Below, in pieces: positions 7,411 through 14,977 of a stretch of 64,000 nt of DNA. Where the stretch lies: the NCBI RefSeq assembly GCF_042677865.1, contig NZ_JBHUDD010000057.1:1-64000 (forward strand), read 5' to 3'. Source of the DNA: Lutimaribacter salitolerans. Its GTDB lineage: Bacteria > Pseudomonadota > Alphaproteobacteria > Rhodobacterales > Rhodobacteraceae. The position numbers and the translations under genes were made by a program. Positions within the stretch are counted from its first letter, which is position 1, and every line of letters begins with the position of its first letter. The notes beneath the pieces are model-generated. The model saw only the letters and a list, made by a program, of their open reading frames with translations, searched no databases and was not told the DNA's origin.

Positions 7411-9108
7411 TCAGACGCCTGTCACCTTGACGCTTGTGTTGGGTGCGACCGTGACCGTGCCCTGCTTGCGGATATGGTTTTCAACCACGTCCCAGATCTG
7501 CGGGCCTTCGGTGCCTTCGTTGACGCTGGCCCAGCCTGCCACGACATAGGTTTTCGCCGGATCAATCGCTTCGCCGGTCTTAAGCAGGGTCAGATCGCTG
7601 ATCCGCTCGCCCTGTGGCTTGGAGATGTCGATGGAATAGCCCATCCCGCCGATCCGGACCATGTCGCCACCCTGCTGGTAATAGGGGTCGGGGTTGAACA
7701 GGTTGTCGCCCACGTCCTCAAGGATCACCTTGAGGAATTCGCCGGTCATTTCAGACCTGTAGGCCTTGCCATAGGTCATCGTGGTGACATTCCAGATATC
7801 TTCGCGAGTGATGTCCTGCCCCGGCAGGATCGACGGGCCCCAGCGCACGCCGGGCGACATCGCGATGTCGGCCTCGCGTTCCGAGAGCAGTGCATCGCAG
7901 ATCAGGTCATCCCATGATCCGTTGAAATTGCCGCGGCGATACAACAGGCTGTCGGTCTTGCCGATCACCTCGGTCAACTGGTCCAGATAGGGCGCACGCT
8001 GTTCGTCGATCACGGCGGCAACCTCGGCATCGGGTTCGATCACGTCGCTGAAGATCGGGATCAGCTTGTGCCGAAAGCCCATCATCCGGCCGTCGCGCAC
8101 GTCCAGATCCACGCGGCTGACGAATTTGCCGTTCGACCCCGATGCGACGATGATCGTTTCCCCCACCAGCACAGGTTCGGGCAGCGCATCATGGGTGTGG
8201 CCTGACAGGATCACGTCGATGCCGGTCACGCGGCCGGCCATCTTCTTGTCGACGTCGAAACCGTTGTGCGACAGCACGACCACCAGCTCGGCGCCCTGCC
8301 CGCGCACCTCATCGACCATCTCCTGCATCCGCTCGTCGCGGATGCCGAAACTGTATTCGGGGAACATCCAGCCGGGGTTCGCGATGGGCATATAGGGGAA
8401 CGCCTGGCCGATGACCGCGATCTTGACGCCACCACGCTCGAAGAACTGGTAATCCTTGAAGTCTTCCGACGGCTCGTTCCACTCGGCGTCGAAAATGTTC
8501 TGCCCCATGGCGGCAAAGGGCAGGCCCTCGACAATTTCGCGCACGCGGTCGCTGCCCAGCGTGAATTCCCAGTGGAATGTCATCGCATCCGGCTTGAGCG
8601 CGTTCATCACATTGACCATGTCCTGACCCTGCGTGTGATAGCAGGTGTAAGAGCCATGCCAGGTGTCGCCACCGTCCAGCAACAGGGCATCGGGCCGCTC
8701 GGCGCGGATGGCGTTGATCACGGTGGCCACGCGGTCCAGCCCGCCGACCTTGCCGTATTCCCGCGCCAGGGCCGAGAAATCGTTGTAGGTCAACGCGTAG
8801 TGGCTGGGGCTGCCGTCATCGATACCGTACAGCTTGCGGAAATCCGCGCCGGTCACATGAGGCACGTCGCCTTTGTTCGGCCCCACGCCGATATTCATCT
8901 CGGGCTCGCGGAAATAGATGGGCTTCATTTGTGCATGAATGTCGGTGACGTGGATCAACGAGACATTGCCAAAAGTGTCGAACTGCAAAAGCTGATCCTG
9001 CGTCAGGCTTTGCTGCGCGGCCAGACGGCCCCAGTTGCCAAAGCCCGAGGCGCCAACCAGCGCCGAGGCGGCCATCGAGACCTGAAGGAAATCGCGGCGG
9101 GAGATCAT
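7411..9108 (-). CDS. soxB: SoxB, thiosulfohydrolase
   Basis: A 565-aa periplasmic dimanganese enzyme of the 5'-nucleotidase/metallophosphoesterase superfamily that hydrolytically releases sulfate from SoxY-bound thiosulfonate. The N-terminus MISRRDFLQ is a Tat signal. Metal ligands are in HVTDIHAQ (D56, H58), LLDGGDTWHG, VVLSHNGFDVD and LSGHTHDALPEP. The C-terminal 5'-nucleotidase domain begins around residue 370. Length matches SoxB. It lies between soxA (115 bp upstream) and soxC (73 bp downstream) in the usual Paracoccus order. Confidence 0.96.
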   Translation of the reverse strand: MISRRDFLQVSMAASALVGASGFGNWGRLAAQQSLTQDQLLQFDTFGNVSLIHVTDIHAQMKPIYFREPEMNIGVGPNKGDVPHVTGADFRKLYGIDDGSPSHYALTYNDFSALAREYGKVGGLDRVATVINAIRAERPDALLLDGGDTWHGSYTCYHTQGQDMVNVMNALKPDAMTFHWEFTLGSDRVREIVEGLPFAAMGQNIFDAEWNEPSEDFKDYQFFERGGVKIAVIGQAFPYMPIANPGWMFPEYSFGIRDERMQEMVDEVRGQGAELVVVLSHNGFDVDKKMAGRVTGIDVILSGHTHDALPEPVLVGETIIVASGSNGKFVSRVDLDVRDGRMMGFRHKLIPIFSDVIEPDAEVAAVIDEQRAPYLDQLTEVIGKTDSLLYRRGNFNGSWDDLICDALLSEREADIAMSPGVRWGPSILPGQDITREDIWNVTTMTYGKAYRSEMTGEFLKVILEDVGDNLFNPDPYYQQGGDMVRIGGMGYSIDISKPQGERISDLTLLKTGEAIDPAKTYVVAGWASVNEGTEGPQIWDVVENHIRKQGTVTVAPNTSVKVTGV

Positions 9109-9223
9109 GGGTCTTGTCTCTTTTCTTCACTGTCACGGTCGGCATGCACGACACATGCGCATATGTGAATGGATTTTTAACGATGAACCCCGCGCCGGGC
9201 CAGCCGACGCAGGGTTCAATCTC

Positions 9224-10081
9224 TTAGTTGCGCACCGACGGGCCTTCGACCGACAGGCCGTTGCCGCGCGACGCAACATACAGTTCCAGCGCCACGAACT
9301 CGGGGCTGCCCGGATCGAAGGTTTCTGCCCGCGTGTCGCGGATGCAGCCCTTGAAACGGCCATGCGCGGTGTTCAGCTTGGCGTTCTTCAAACGGTATGT
9401 CGGGAACCCGTTGATCTGCCCCTGGCTCAGGTGATCGGCGCGGATCATGTTGCCATAGTTTTCTTCGTGGCAGTTCGCGCAGCTCAACTCAAGCTGGCCA
9501 AAGCGGGTGTAATAGATTTCCTTGCCCTGCTCCCAGGCTTCCTGCACCGGGCCGTCGATGGCCACGTTTACCGGCATCCCCCGCGATTGAGCGGAAATCA
9601 GGGCTTCCATCGCCGCCATCGGGGCGCTGTCGTACTTGTAGGCGTCTGCACCCATGTTCTCGGTGCGGCATGCGTTGATCTGCATGGCAAGTGTCCGCAC
9701 TTCGCCCGCGTCTTGGTTCCACTTCGGATAGGTGGCGCGCACGCCAACCATGCTGTCCTCGGCGCTGTCATGGCATGAGGCGCAGGAATTGCCTTCGCTG
9801 CCTTCGGCTGTTTCCCAGGTTGTCATCGCAGCCTCGACCGCCAGCATGGCCGGGTTGTCGAAATCGTCCATCTGCATGGCCTGGGTGTCATCGTTGCGGA
9901 AATGCCAGCCGGAAATGATCTCGGTCAGCATGCTGTCTTCCAGATGTGCGGGCAGCGGAGCCTTGGTGACCATCTCGATCTCTTCGTTGATGATCAGCGT
10001 GTCATCATCCGGGTCAGCAAGGGTCATTGCCGGTGCCGCGGCCATCAACGCCGCGATGGCCGTCAGTGCCTTGAATTTCAT
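9224..10081 (-). CDS. soxA: SoxA, diheme subunit of L-cysteine S-thiosulfotransferase
   Basis: A 285-aa periplasmic cytochrome; with SoxX it oxidatively conjugates thiosulfate to the SoxY carrier cysteine. The signal peptide ends near LADPDDD (residue 22). Two heme motifs are present, CASCH (100-104) and CANCH (201-205), so this is the diheme type. The active-site cysteine ligand, converted to cysteine persulfide in characterised SoxA, is C246 in GRFKGCIRDT. Start ATG 10081 has GGGAGGAC upstream. It sits between soxZ and soxB. Confidence 0.96.
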   Translation of the reverse strand: MKFKALTAIAALMAAAPAMTLADPDDDTLIINEEIEMVTKAPLPAHLEDSMLTEIISGWHFRNDDTQAMQMDDFDNPAMLAVEAAMTTWETAEGSEGNSCASCHDSAEDSMVGVRATYPKWNQDAGEVRTLAMQINACRTENMGADAYKYDSAPMAAMEALISAQSRGMPVNVAIDGPVQEAWEQGKEIYYTRFGQLELSCANCHEENYGNMIRADHLSQGQINGFPTYRLKNAKLNTAHGRFKGCIRDTRAETFDPGSPEFVALELYVASRGNGLSVEGPSVRN

Positions 10082-10159
10082 GTAATGTCCTCCCGTTTGG
10101 CGCGCCCTGCCCCGGGACCGACCCGGGGACAGGAGACGTTATTCTTATTGTTGGCCTTG

Positions 10160-10489
10160 TCAGCCGACCTCGACCGACTTCGTATCTTCGTAGATCGAGC
10201 CGTCATCGTCGTACCAGGTGAACTGGAGGTCGCCGGACTCGGGGATCGTCACATCGAATTCGACGTAAGGGTTGGTCGAAATCGCAGGCTCCATCGTCAT
10301 ATCAAGGGCCATCGTGCCATTGAATTCGCAGGTGAAGCGGTTGATGATCGACCGCGGGATGGTGTTGCCATCGCTGTCCTTGCGCTGACCCGACTCCATG
10401 GTGTGGCTGATTAGGGTCTTGATGGTAACCACCTCGCCAGCGGATGCGCTTTTGGGGGCTTTTACGCGTGGTTTGACATTGTCTGCCAT
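10160..10489 (-). CDS. soxZ: SoxZ, sulfur carrier complex subunit
   Basis: A 109-aa immunoglobulin-like protein without a signal peptide. It pairs with SoxY and is exported with it by hitch-hiking on the SoxY Tat signal. Conserved SoxZ segments are PRVKAPKSASAGEVVTIKTL at the N-terminus, MESGQRKDSDG, and the C-terminal GDLQFTWYDDDGSIYEDTK. The start has GGAGAC 8 nt upstream. It lies 25 bp after soxY and before soxA, the invariant YZA order. Confidence 0.95.
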   Translation of the reverse strand: MADNVKPRVKAPKSASAGEVVTIKTLISHTMESGQRKDSDGNTIPRSIINRFTCEFNGTMALDMTMEPAISTNPYVEFDVTIPESGDLQFTWYDDDGSIYEDTKSVEVG

Positions 10490-10514
10490 GGTCTTGTCTC
10501 CTTGAAATCCGGGA

Positions 10515-10931
10515 TCAGCCGCCGCAGCCGCCGATGGTCACTTTCACTTCCTTGGTGGCCTTGGCAAAGCTGCCATCGGCCATCTTGGCGATGGCCACGA
10601 CATCCTGCGTGCCGGCCAGGCGAATGCGGGTCGATGCCATGGTGCTGCCTGCCAACTCGCCAAAGTTGAAGGTCGCCACACCCGGTGTCGGGTTGCCCAT
10701 GGCCAACAGCATGATGGCGGTCGCTCCTTCGGCCGACACGCCGATCGGAACGGTGTTGCCGTTCTCGGCGATTTCCGGCGCGTCCAGGTTCACACCGCCT
10801 TCGGCAACATCCGCGCCACCGGTAAAGTCGGCGATTGCATCCTCACCGGCCGCGTTTGCGCGGAATGGCAGGACGGTCAGGGCAACAGCACCAGCAGCCA
10901 GGGCCAGCGTATCGCGACGTGTAAGTTCCAT
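10515..10931 (-). CDS. soxY: SoxY, sulfur-carrying protein
   Basis: A 138-aa periplasmic carrier on which the whole Sox cycle takes place. The C-terminal arm ends in VTIGGCGG; C136 is the residue that covalently holds thiosulfate and its intermediates. The N-terminal MELTRRDTLALAAG is a Tat leader that exports the SoxYZ heterodimer. GAGGAG lies 9 nt before the ATG. It is the second gene after soxX. Confidence 0.97.
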   Translation of the reverse strand: MELTRRDTLALAAGAVALTVLPFRANAAGEDAIADFTGGADVAEGGVNLDAPEIAENGNTVPIGVSAEGATAIMLLAMGNPTPGVATFNFGELAGSTMASTRIRLAGTQDVVAIAKMADGSFAKATKEVKVTIGGCGG

Positions 10932-10965
10932 TTCAATACTCCTCAGTTTGATCCTTGGCGCTCTG

Positions 10966-11442
10966 TCAATCGTACTTCAGCGTGGACAGGAACGCGACAA
11001 CATCCTCGATCTGCTCGGCGGTCAGAAGCGGACCGAAATCATCGGTGGCGGCTTTGCCTGTATAGGCGTTGCCGGGACGGACAAAGCCATCGACCTTGTA
11101 GTACGCAGGCATCATCGTGCCGTCGAAGGTGGCCTTGGCATTCACCAAAAGCCCGCGCAGCTCTGCCTCGCTCCAGCGATCGGCCGCCCCGTCAAGAGCG
11201 GGCCCGACATTGCCCTGGAACGGTGCATAATCCAGCGCGCTGACCTGATGGCAAGCAACACAGTTGCCAAGACCACGGCTGGTCATGACCTTTTCCCCTT
11301 CAGCCGCATTTCCCGGCTTCCCGGTCAGCGAGGCCTCGACCTCTCCGTATTCGCCCATCTTTACATCGCCAGGCGCGACGACATCGGCGGCAGCGGCGCC
11401 TGCCAGCAGCGTTGCCGCCAGCGTCAGTGTTGAAAATCTCAT
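10966..11442 (-). CDS. soxX: SoxX, monoheme subunit of thiosulfotransferase
   Basis: A 158-aa periplasmic c-type cytochrome that pairs with SoxA. The signal peptide spans roughly residues 1-20 (LLAGAAAADV). The single heme motif is CVACH (61-65), with a likely axial Met in TMMPAYYKV. The ATG at 11442 has GGGAGG 5 nt upstream. It is the first gene of the soxXYZABCD run and is preceded by a 120-bp AT-rich regulatory region shared with the end of soxW. Confidence 0.95.
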   Translation of the reverse strand: MRFSTLTLAATLLAGAAAADVVAPGDVKMGEYGEVEASLTGKPGNAAEGEKVMTSRGLGNCVACHQVSALDYAPFQGNVGPALDGAADRWSEAELRGLLVNAKATFDGTMMPAYYKVDGFVRPGNAYTGKAATDDFGPLLTAEQIEDVVAFLSTLKYD

Positions 11443-11478
11443 GGTTCCTCCCGTGACTTCAGCTCTTGTGATCGAGTT

Positions 11479-11541
11479 GGTTGTGTATACCGTAGTTCAC
11501 CAACCGCCAATTTTGCAACATCAAATTCACGATTGCGAATT
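11479..11541. promoter_or_regulatory. soxW-soxX intergenic control region (probable SoxR operator/promoter)
   Basis: The region contains GGTTGTGTATACC (11479-11491), which is repeated exactly in the soxS-soxV intergenic region, and an inverted repeat AATTC-N8-GAATT (11524-11541) in an AT-rich block. On the minus strand the 13-mer reads GGTATACACAACC, whose TATACA could be a -10 hexamer 42-47 nt before the soxX ATG. SoxR is known in Paracoccus and related bacteria to bind the soxVS and soxXW intergenic regions; assignment of these exact bases is inference. Confidence 0.6.
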
Positions 11542-11562
11542 ATTGATTGCAAAACATCTTGT

Positions 11563-12165
11563 TCAATTGTTACCTTCCTGCTGGCGTTCCTGAATTTTTC
11601 TTGCGTGGTAGCGTTGAAAATCCTCGCCGTTATCAAGCGCGTAACGCTTTTCGTTCACCCAGACAAACATGTCATAGGTTGTCTGCGCACCGAAGGCACC
11701 GGGCATCACCGCCACCGCCGCGTCCTGGGCACTTGCGCCATCCTCGACCTCTTCGGGCAGGAAAATCACCGTGGGTGTGAACAAGACGCCCCATTTGCGC
11801 GCCGCTGCCTTTTCGCTCAGCGCCTGACCGTCCAGATCGGTCATTTCGGTGTCGCCATGCAGGTTGATCTGCACGACAAAGAAATGCTCGTCGACATACC
11901 CTGCGATCTCTTCGCGCGGGTACACCTCTTCATGCATCTTCTTGCAGTAGATGCAGCCGCGCTGTTCGACCATGAGAACAAGCCGCTTGCCCATCGCGTT
12001 CGCCTCGGCCAGATCCTCTTGCAGATCCTTGAAGGTGTCGCGCATCCACGGCTGCTTGTGCAGCCCGTCATCCCCGATCTCCGCAAACGCGGGCGGCACT
12101 GCGACCATCACGGCCCACAGCGCCAGAATCACGCGTCCCATCATTCCTGTCATCACCCGTCTCAT
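11563..12165 (-). CDS. soxW: SoxW, periplasmic thioredoxin
   Basis: A 200-aa exported thioredoxin-fold protein. The signal peptide is about residues 1-28 (VPPAFAEI), the redox motif is C71-I-Y-C74 (QRGCIYCKK), and the cis-proline is in LFTPTVIFL. It takes reducing equivalents from the membrane protein SoxV and keeps Sox components, in particular SoxYZ, reduced. The chosen ATG has GGGAGG 5 nt upstream. The same reading frame stays open far upstream through soxV, but that part is a shadow. It is the second gene of soxVW and precedes the soxX control region. Confidence 0.9.
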   Translation of the reverse strand: MRRVMTGMMGRVILALWAVMVAVPPAFAEIGDDGLHKQPWMRDTFKDLQEDLAEANAMGKRLVLMVEQRGCIYCKKMHEEVYPREEIAGYVDEHFFVVQINLHGDTEMTDLDGQALSEKAAARKWGVLFTPTVIFLPEEVEDGASAQDAAVAVMPGAFGAQTTYDMFVWVNEKRYALDNGEDFQRYHARKIQERQQEGNN

Positions 12166-12200
12166 GCCATCCTCCCTGACATTTCCCCGAATCGCCGGAC

Positions 12201-12935
12201 TCAGCCGAGCCGCGAAAACACAGGGAAGGTTTCGATCATCCAGAATGCGATCTCGTTGATGGTGCCCGTCGCGATCAGCACCGCGAACACGATCAGCATC
12301 GCGCCCAGAACCTTTTCCACATAGGGTTGGTACTTGCGATTGCGCTGGATCCAGTTCAGGAACGGGCGCGAAAAGATCGCCGCCACCACGAACGGCGCGG
12401 TCATCCCCACGCCAAACAGCGCCAGCAGCAACCCGCCGCGCCAGACCTCGCCCATGCCGCTGGCGATCATCAGGATCGTCGCCAGCACCGGCCCCACGCA
12501 GGCCGACCAGCCAAAGCCGAATGCCAGACCCATCACATAGGCCCCCAGAACCGAGCTTGGGTCCATCCTGGATTCCATGCGCGCCTCGCGGTACAGGATG
12601 CCGATGCGGATCACGCCCAGAAAATGCAGCCCAAAGACGAATATCAGTGCTGCCGCCGCATAGCGCAGCACATCGAACCAGTCGCGAAACACCTGCCCCA
12701 GGGCGGTTGCCCCCATGCCCATCAACATGAAGATGCTGGTCACCCCCAGCGCAAAGAACACCGCCGAGATGAACAGCCGCCGCTGCGCGCCGGGCGCGAC
12801 CTGACCCTCGCCGCGCAATTCGGTCATCGACAGGCCCGCCATGTAGCTCAGGTAGAAGGGAACCATCGGCAGTATGCAGGGGGTAAAGAACGCCAGCAAT
12901 CCGGCAAGCGCGGCACCAGCAAAGGTCACGTCCAT
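12201..12935 (-). CDS. soxV: SoxV, CcdA-type thiol-disulfide transporter
   Basis: A 244-aa protein with six transmembrane segments, of the DsbD/CcdA family, that moves electrons from cytoplasmic thioredoxin to periplasmic SoxW. The two buried redox cysteines are C20 in FFTPCILPM and C146 in WSACVGPVLA, both in the family's Cys-Pro contexts. It is divergent from soxS with a 76-bp intergenic region holding the probable SoxR site. It lies 35 bp upstream of soxW. Confidence 0.93.
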   Translation of the reverse strand: MDVTFAGAALAGLLAFFTPCILPMVPFYLSYMAGLSMTELRGEGQVAPGAQRRLFISAVFFALGVTSIFMLMGMGATALGQVFRDWFDVLRYAAAALIFVFGLHFLGVIRIGILYREARMESRMDPSSVLGAYVMGLAFGFGWSACVGPVLATILMIASGMGEVWRGGLLLALFGVGMTAPFVVAAIFSRPFLNWIQRNRKYQPYVEKVLGAMLIVFAVLIATGTINEIAFWMIETFPVFSRLG

Positions 12936-12957
12936 GTGGCAATCCGCTCCGTTGTGG

Positions 12958-12989
12958 AATTCACATATTCAGATTAGGTTGTGTATACC
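12958..12989. promoter_or_regulatory. soxS/soxV divergent control region (probable SoxR operator/promoter)
   Basis: The only intergenic DNA between the divergent soxS and soxV genes. It holds AATTCAC...GATT (12958-12975), resembling the palindrome before soxX, directly followed by the 13-mer GGTTGTGTATACC (12977-12989) identical to the copy at 11479. The 13-mer lies 42-54 nt before the soxV ATG, close to the 37-49 nt seen for soxX. A repressor bound here could control both directions. Confidence 0.6.
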
Positions 12990-13011
12990 ATTGTCGTCAA
13001 TCGGATGTTTC

Positions 13012-13380
13012 ATGGCCGTCGCCAAGTCTTTCCTGTTCGCGCTGGCCCTTGCGCTGGCCGCACCCGCCGCTGCGGCCCTTGAACTGATCATGGTTGATCG
13101 GCAGGGGTGCCCGTATTGTGAGGCGTGGAAAGAAGACATCGGCCCGGCCTATCCGATGACCGAGATGGGCCAGTTCGCCCCTCTGCGCATCGTCGATATC
13201 AAGGATGCTCCACCGCAGGGTGTGACATTCGACAGCCGTGTGCTTTTCACACCCACTTTCGTGCTGATCGAAGACGGGGCCGAACTTGGACGGATCGAGG
13301 GACACCCGGGCGATGACTTCTTCTGGGGTCTGCTGTTTCGCCTGCTGTCGGACAGGGCCGGATATGACGGCGCAAGCTGA
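13012..13380 (+). CDS. soxS: SoxS, periplasmic thioredoxin-like activator
   Basis: A 122-aa exported thioredoxin-fold protein. The signal peptide is residues 1-22 (LALAAPAAAALEL), the redox motif is C33-P-Y-C36 (DRQGCPYCEAW), and the cis-Pro is in LFTPTFVLIE. In Paracoccus SoxS is needed for full expression/activity of Sox and reactivates SoxYZ. The ATG at 13012 gives a proper signal peptide, although its ribosome site is weak. It diverges from soxV and is followed 66 bp later by soxR. Confidence 0.9.
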   Translation: MAVAKSFLFALALALAAPAAAALELIMVDRQGCPYCEAWKEDIGPAYPMTEMGQFAPLRIVDIKDAPPQGVTFDSRVLFTPTFVLIEDGAELGRIEGHPGDDFFWGLLFRLLSDRAGYDGAS

Positions 13381-13446
13381 TGCCCCTGCCCTGACGGGAC
13401 AAAACGATGGAATCGCCAAACACACCAGGGCGGCAAGGGAAAGGTC

Positions 13447-13782
13447 ATGACAGTGACATTACCTGTGTTTGACAAGGGCATGTCCGAGTCCGAGATGGAC
13501 CGGATGGTCACAAACGCCACCACGGCGTCGAATTTTCTCAAGGCCGTCAGCCACGAAGGCCGGCTGCTGATCCTGTGCCATCTCGTCTCGGGCGAAAAAT
13601 CGGTCACCGAACTCGAAGATCTGCTGTCCGCGCGCCAGGCGGCGGTCAGCCAGCAATTGTCACGCCTTCGGCTTGAAGGTCTGGTGATCCCCCGCCGCGA
13701 AGGCAAGACGATCTTTTACCGCTTGGCAGATGATCGACCCAAGCGCATGCTGGAACTGGTCTACGAGCTTTTCTGCGACTGA
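13447..13782 (+). CDS. soxR: SoxR, ArsR-family persulfide-responsive repressor
   Basis: A 111-aa winged-HTH regulator. The recognition helix region is QAAVSQQLSRLRLEGLV (64-80) with the wing RREGKTIFYRL. Cysteines C44 (LLILCHL) and C110 (the penultimate residue) are 66 residues apart, the same spacing as the persulfide-sensing pair C41/C107 of SqrR and matching BigR/YgaV-type repressors. It should repress sox transcription until reactive sulfur species form a polysulfide bridge. It lies between soxS and soxT on the plus strand. Confidence 0.93.
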   Translation: MTVTLPVFDKGMSESEMDRMVTNATTASNFLKAVSHEGRLLILCHLVSGEKSVTELEDLLSARQAAVSQQLSRLRLEGLVIPRREGKTIFYRLADDRPKRMLELVYELFCD

Positions 13783-13842
13783 CACCGGGACCGACCAACG
13801 AGTCACCGATAGCGCAGCAGGGCCCGGAATGGGAGGAGAACA

Positions 13843-14901
13843 ATGTTTGACTGGATCACCGATGAGGCGCTGGTCGCGCTGATCGGCATGGGCGGCGGCA
13901 TCCTGCTGGGGCTTGCCGCGCGACTGGGGCGATTCTGCACCATGGGCGCGATCGAGGACATGCTCTACGGCGGATCGGACCTGCGGATGCGCATGTGGGT
14001 GCTGGCCATCGGGGTCTCGATCCTGGGGACTTTCGGCCTTGCCGCCCTTGGCGCGCTGGAACTGGAAACTTCGTTTTACCTGTCGATCCGGTGGATGCCG
14101 GTGGCCGCGATCCTGGGCGGGCTGATGTTTGGCTATGGCATGGCGTTGGCTGGCAACTGCGGATACGGTGCGATCGCCCGCGCCGGCGGCGGCGATTTCC
14201 GCGCCTTCGTGATCGTGGTGATCATGGGCGTCTCGGCCTATCTGGTGCTGGCGGGGCCGCTGGCCCTGTTGCGCGCGTCGGTCTTCCCGCAAGAGGATGT
14301 GGTCAACGAGATCCCGCCGGGGCTTGCGCATCTGCTGGGCAATGCAACCGGCCTTTCCGTGCCGCTGATCGGGTTGACGATCGGTGCGCTGATCACGCTG
14401 GGCGCGCTGGCCTCGCGCCGCTTTCTGGAAGAACCTTCCGCGATCTTCTGGTCGGTGGTGGTGGCCTTGGCCGTGGTCAGCGGCTGGGCAGGCAGCTACT
14501 GGGTCAGCGCCAACGGCTTCACCGCCCTGCCTGTCGTGTCACACAGCTTTTCCGCCCCCGTGGGCGAGACTCTGCTTTACGCGATGACCGGCTCGGCCCG
14601 TGCGCCGTCCTTTGCCGTGGGATCGGTCGCTGGCGTGGCCATCGGGGCCTTCATCGGATCGTTGATCAAGGGTCATTTCCGCTGGGAAGCCTGCGACGAC
14701 CCCCGCGAATTGCGCCGACAGATCATCGGCGCGGCACTGATGGGCGCGGGCGCGGTGATCGCCCTTGGCTGCACCATCGGTCAGGGCCTGTCGGCCTTTT
14801 CGATGCTGGCATTCTCTGCACCGCTTGTGTTCGCCTCGATCATCGCTGGCGCGGCCCTTGGCCTGCGCCAGTTGATCATCGGTTTCCAGCCGGCCGAGTA
14901 A
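13843..14901 (+). CDS. soxT: SoxT, YeeE/YedE-family permease (probable thiosulfate transporter)
   Basis: A 352-aa polytopic membrane protein of the YeeE/YedE (TsuA) family with two repeats. Conserved cysteines sit in the family motifs: C32 (RLGRFCTMGAIEDM), C106 (AGNCGYGAIARAGGG) and the one in LGCTIGQGLSAFSML. In TsuA, pore cysteines relay thiosulfate. It is preceded by GGGAGGAG 5 nt before the ATG and lies 60 bp after soxR, so soxSRT form the plus-strand arm. SoxT in Paracoccus is a member of this family. It is followed by a bidirectional terminator. Confidence 0.88.
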   Translation: MFDWITDEALVALIGMGGGILLGLAARLGRFCTMGAIEDMLYGGSDLRMRMWVLAIGVSILGTFGLAALGALELETSFYLSIRWMPVAAILGGLMFGYGMALAGNCGYGAIARAGGGDFRAFVIVVIMGVSAYLVLAGPLALLRASVFPQEDVVNEIPPGLAHLLGNATGLSVPLIGLTIGALITLGALASRRFLEEPSAIFWSVVVALAVVSGWAGSYWVSANGFTALPVVSHSFSAPVGETLLYAMTGSARAPSFAVGSVAGVAIGAFIGSLIKGHFRWEACDDPRELRRQIIGAALMGAGAVIALGCTIGQGLSAFSMLAFSAPLVFASIIAGAALGLRQLIIGFQPAE

Positions 14902-14931
14902 TCAAGGACATCGCAAGGCGAGATCCACAAA

Positions 14932-14955
14932 AAAGGGCGGCACCAGCCGCCCTTT
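14932..14955. terminator. bidirectional terminator between soxT and acyl-CoA dehydrogenase
   Basis: Stem AAAGGGCGGC / GCCGCCCTTT with ACCA loop between two convergent genes; A/T runs flank both sides. It can end transcription from soxT on plus and from the dehydrogenase on minus. Confidence 0.8.
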
Positions 14956-14977
14956 GTCGTGATGACCTCTTGTGAGA

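Noticed and set aside
11563..12942. A single long minus-strand reading frame spanning soxW and most of soxV
   Set aside because: Only the part from 12165 down has a signal peptide, ribosome site and thioredoxin motif; the upper part is the wrong frame of soxV, whose own frame carries the CcdA cysteines.
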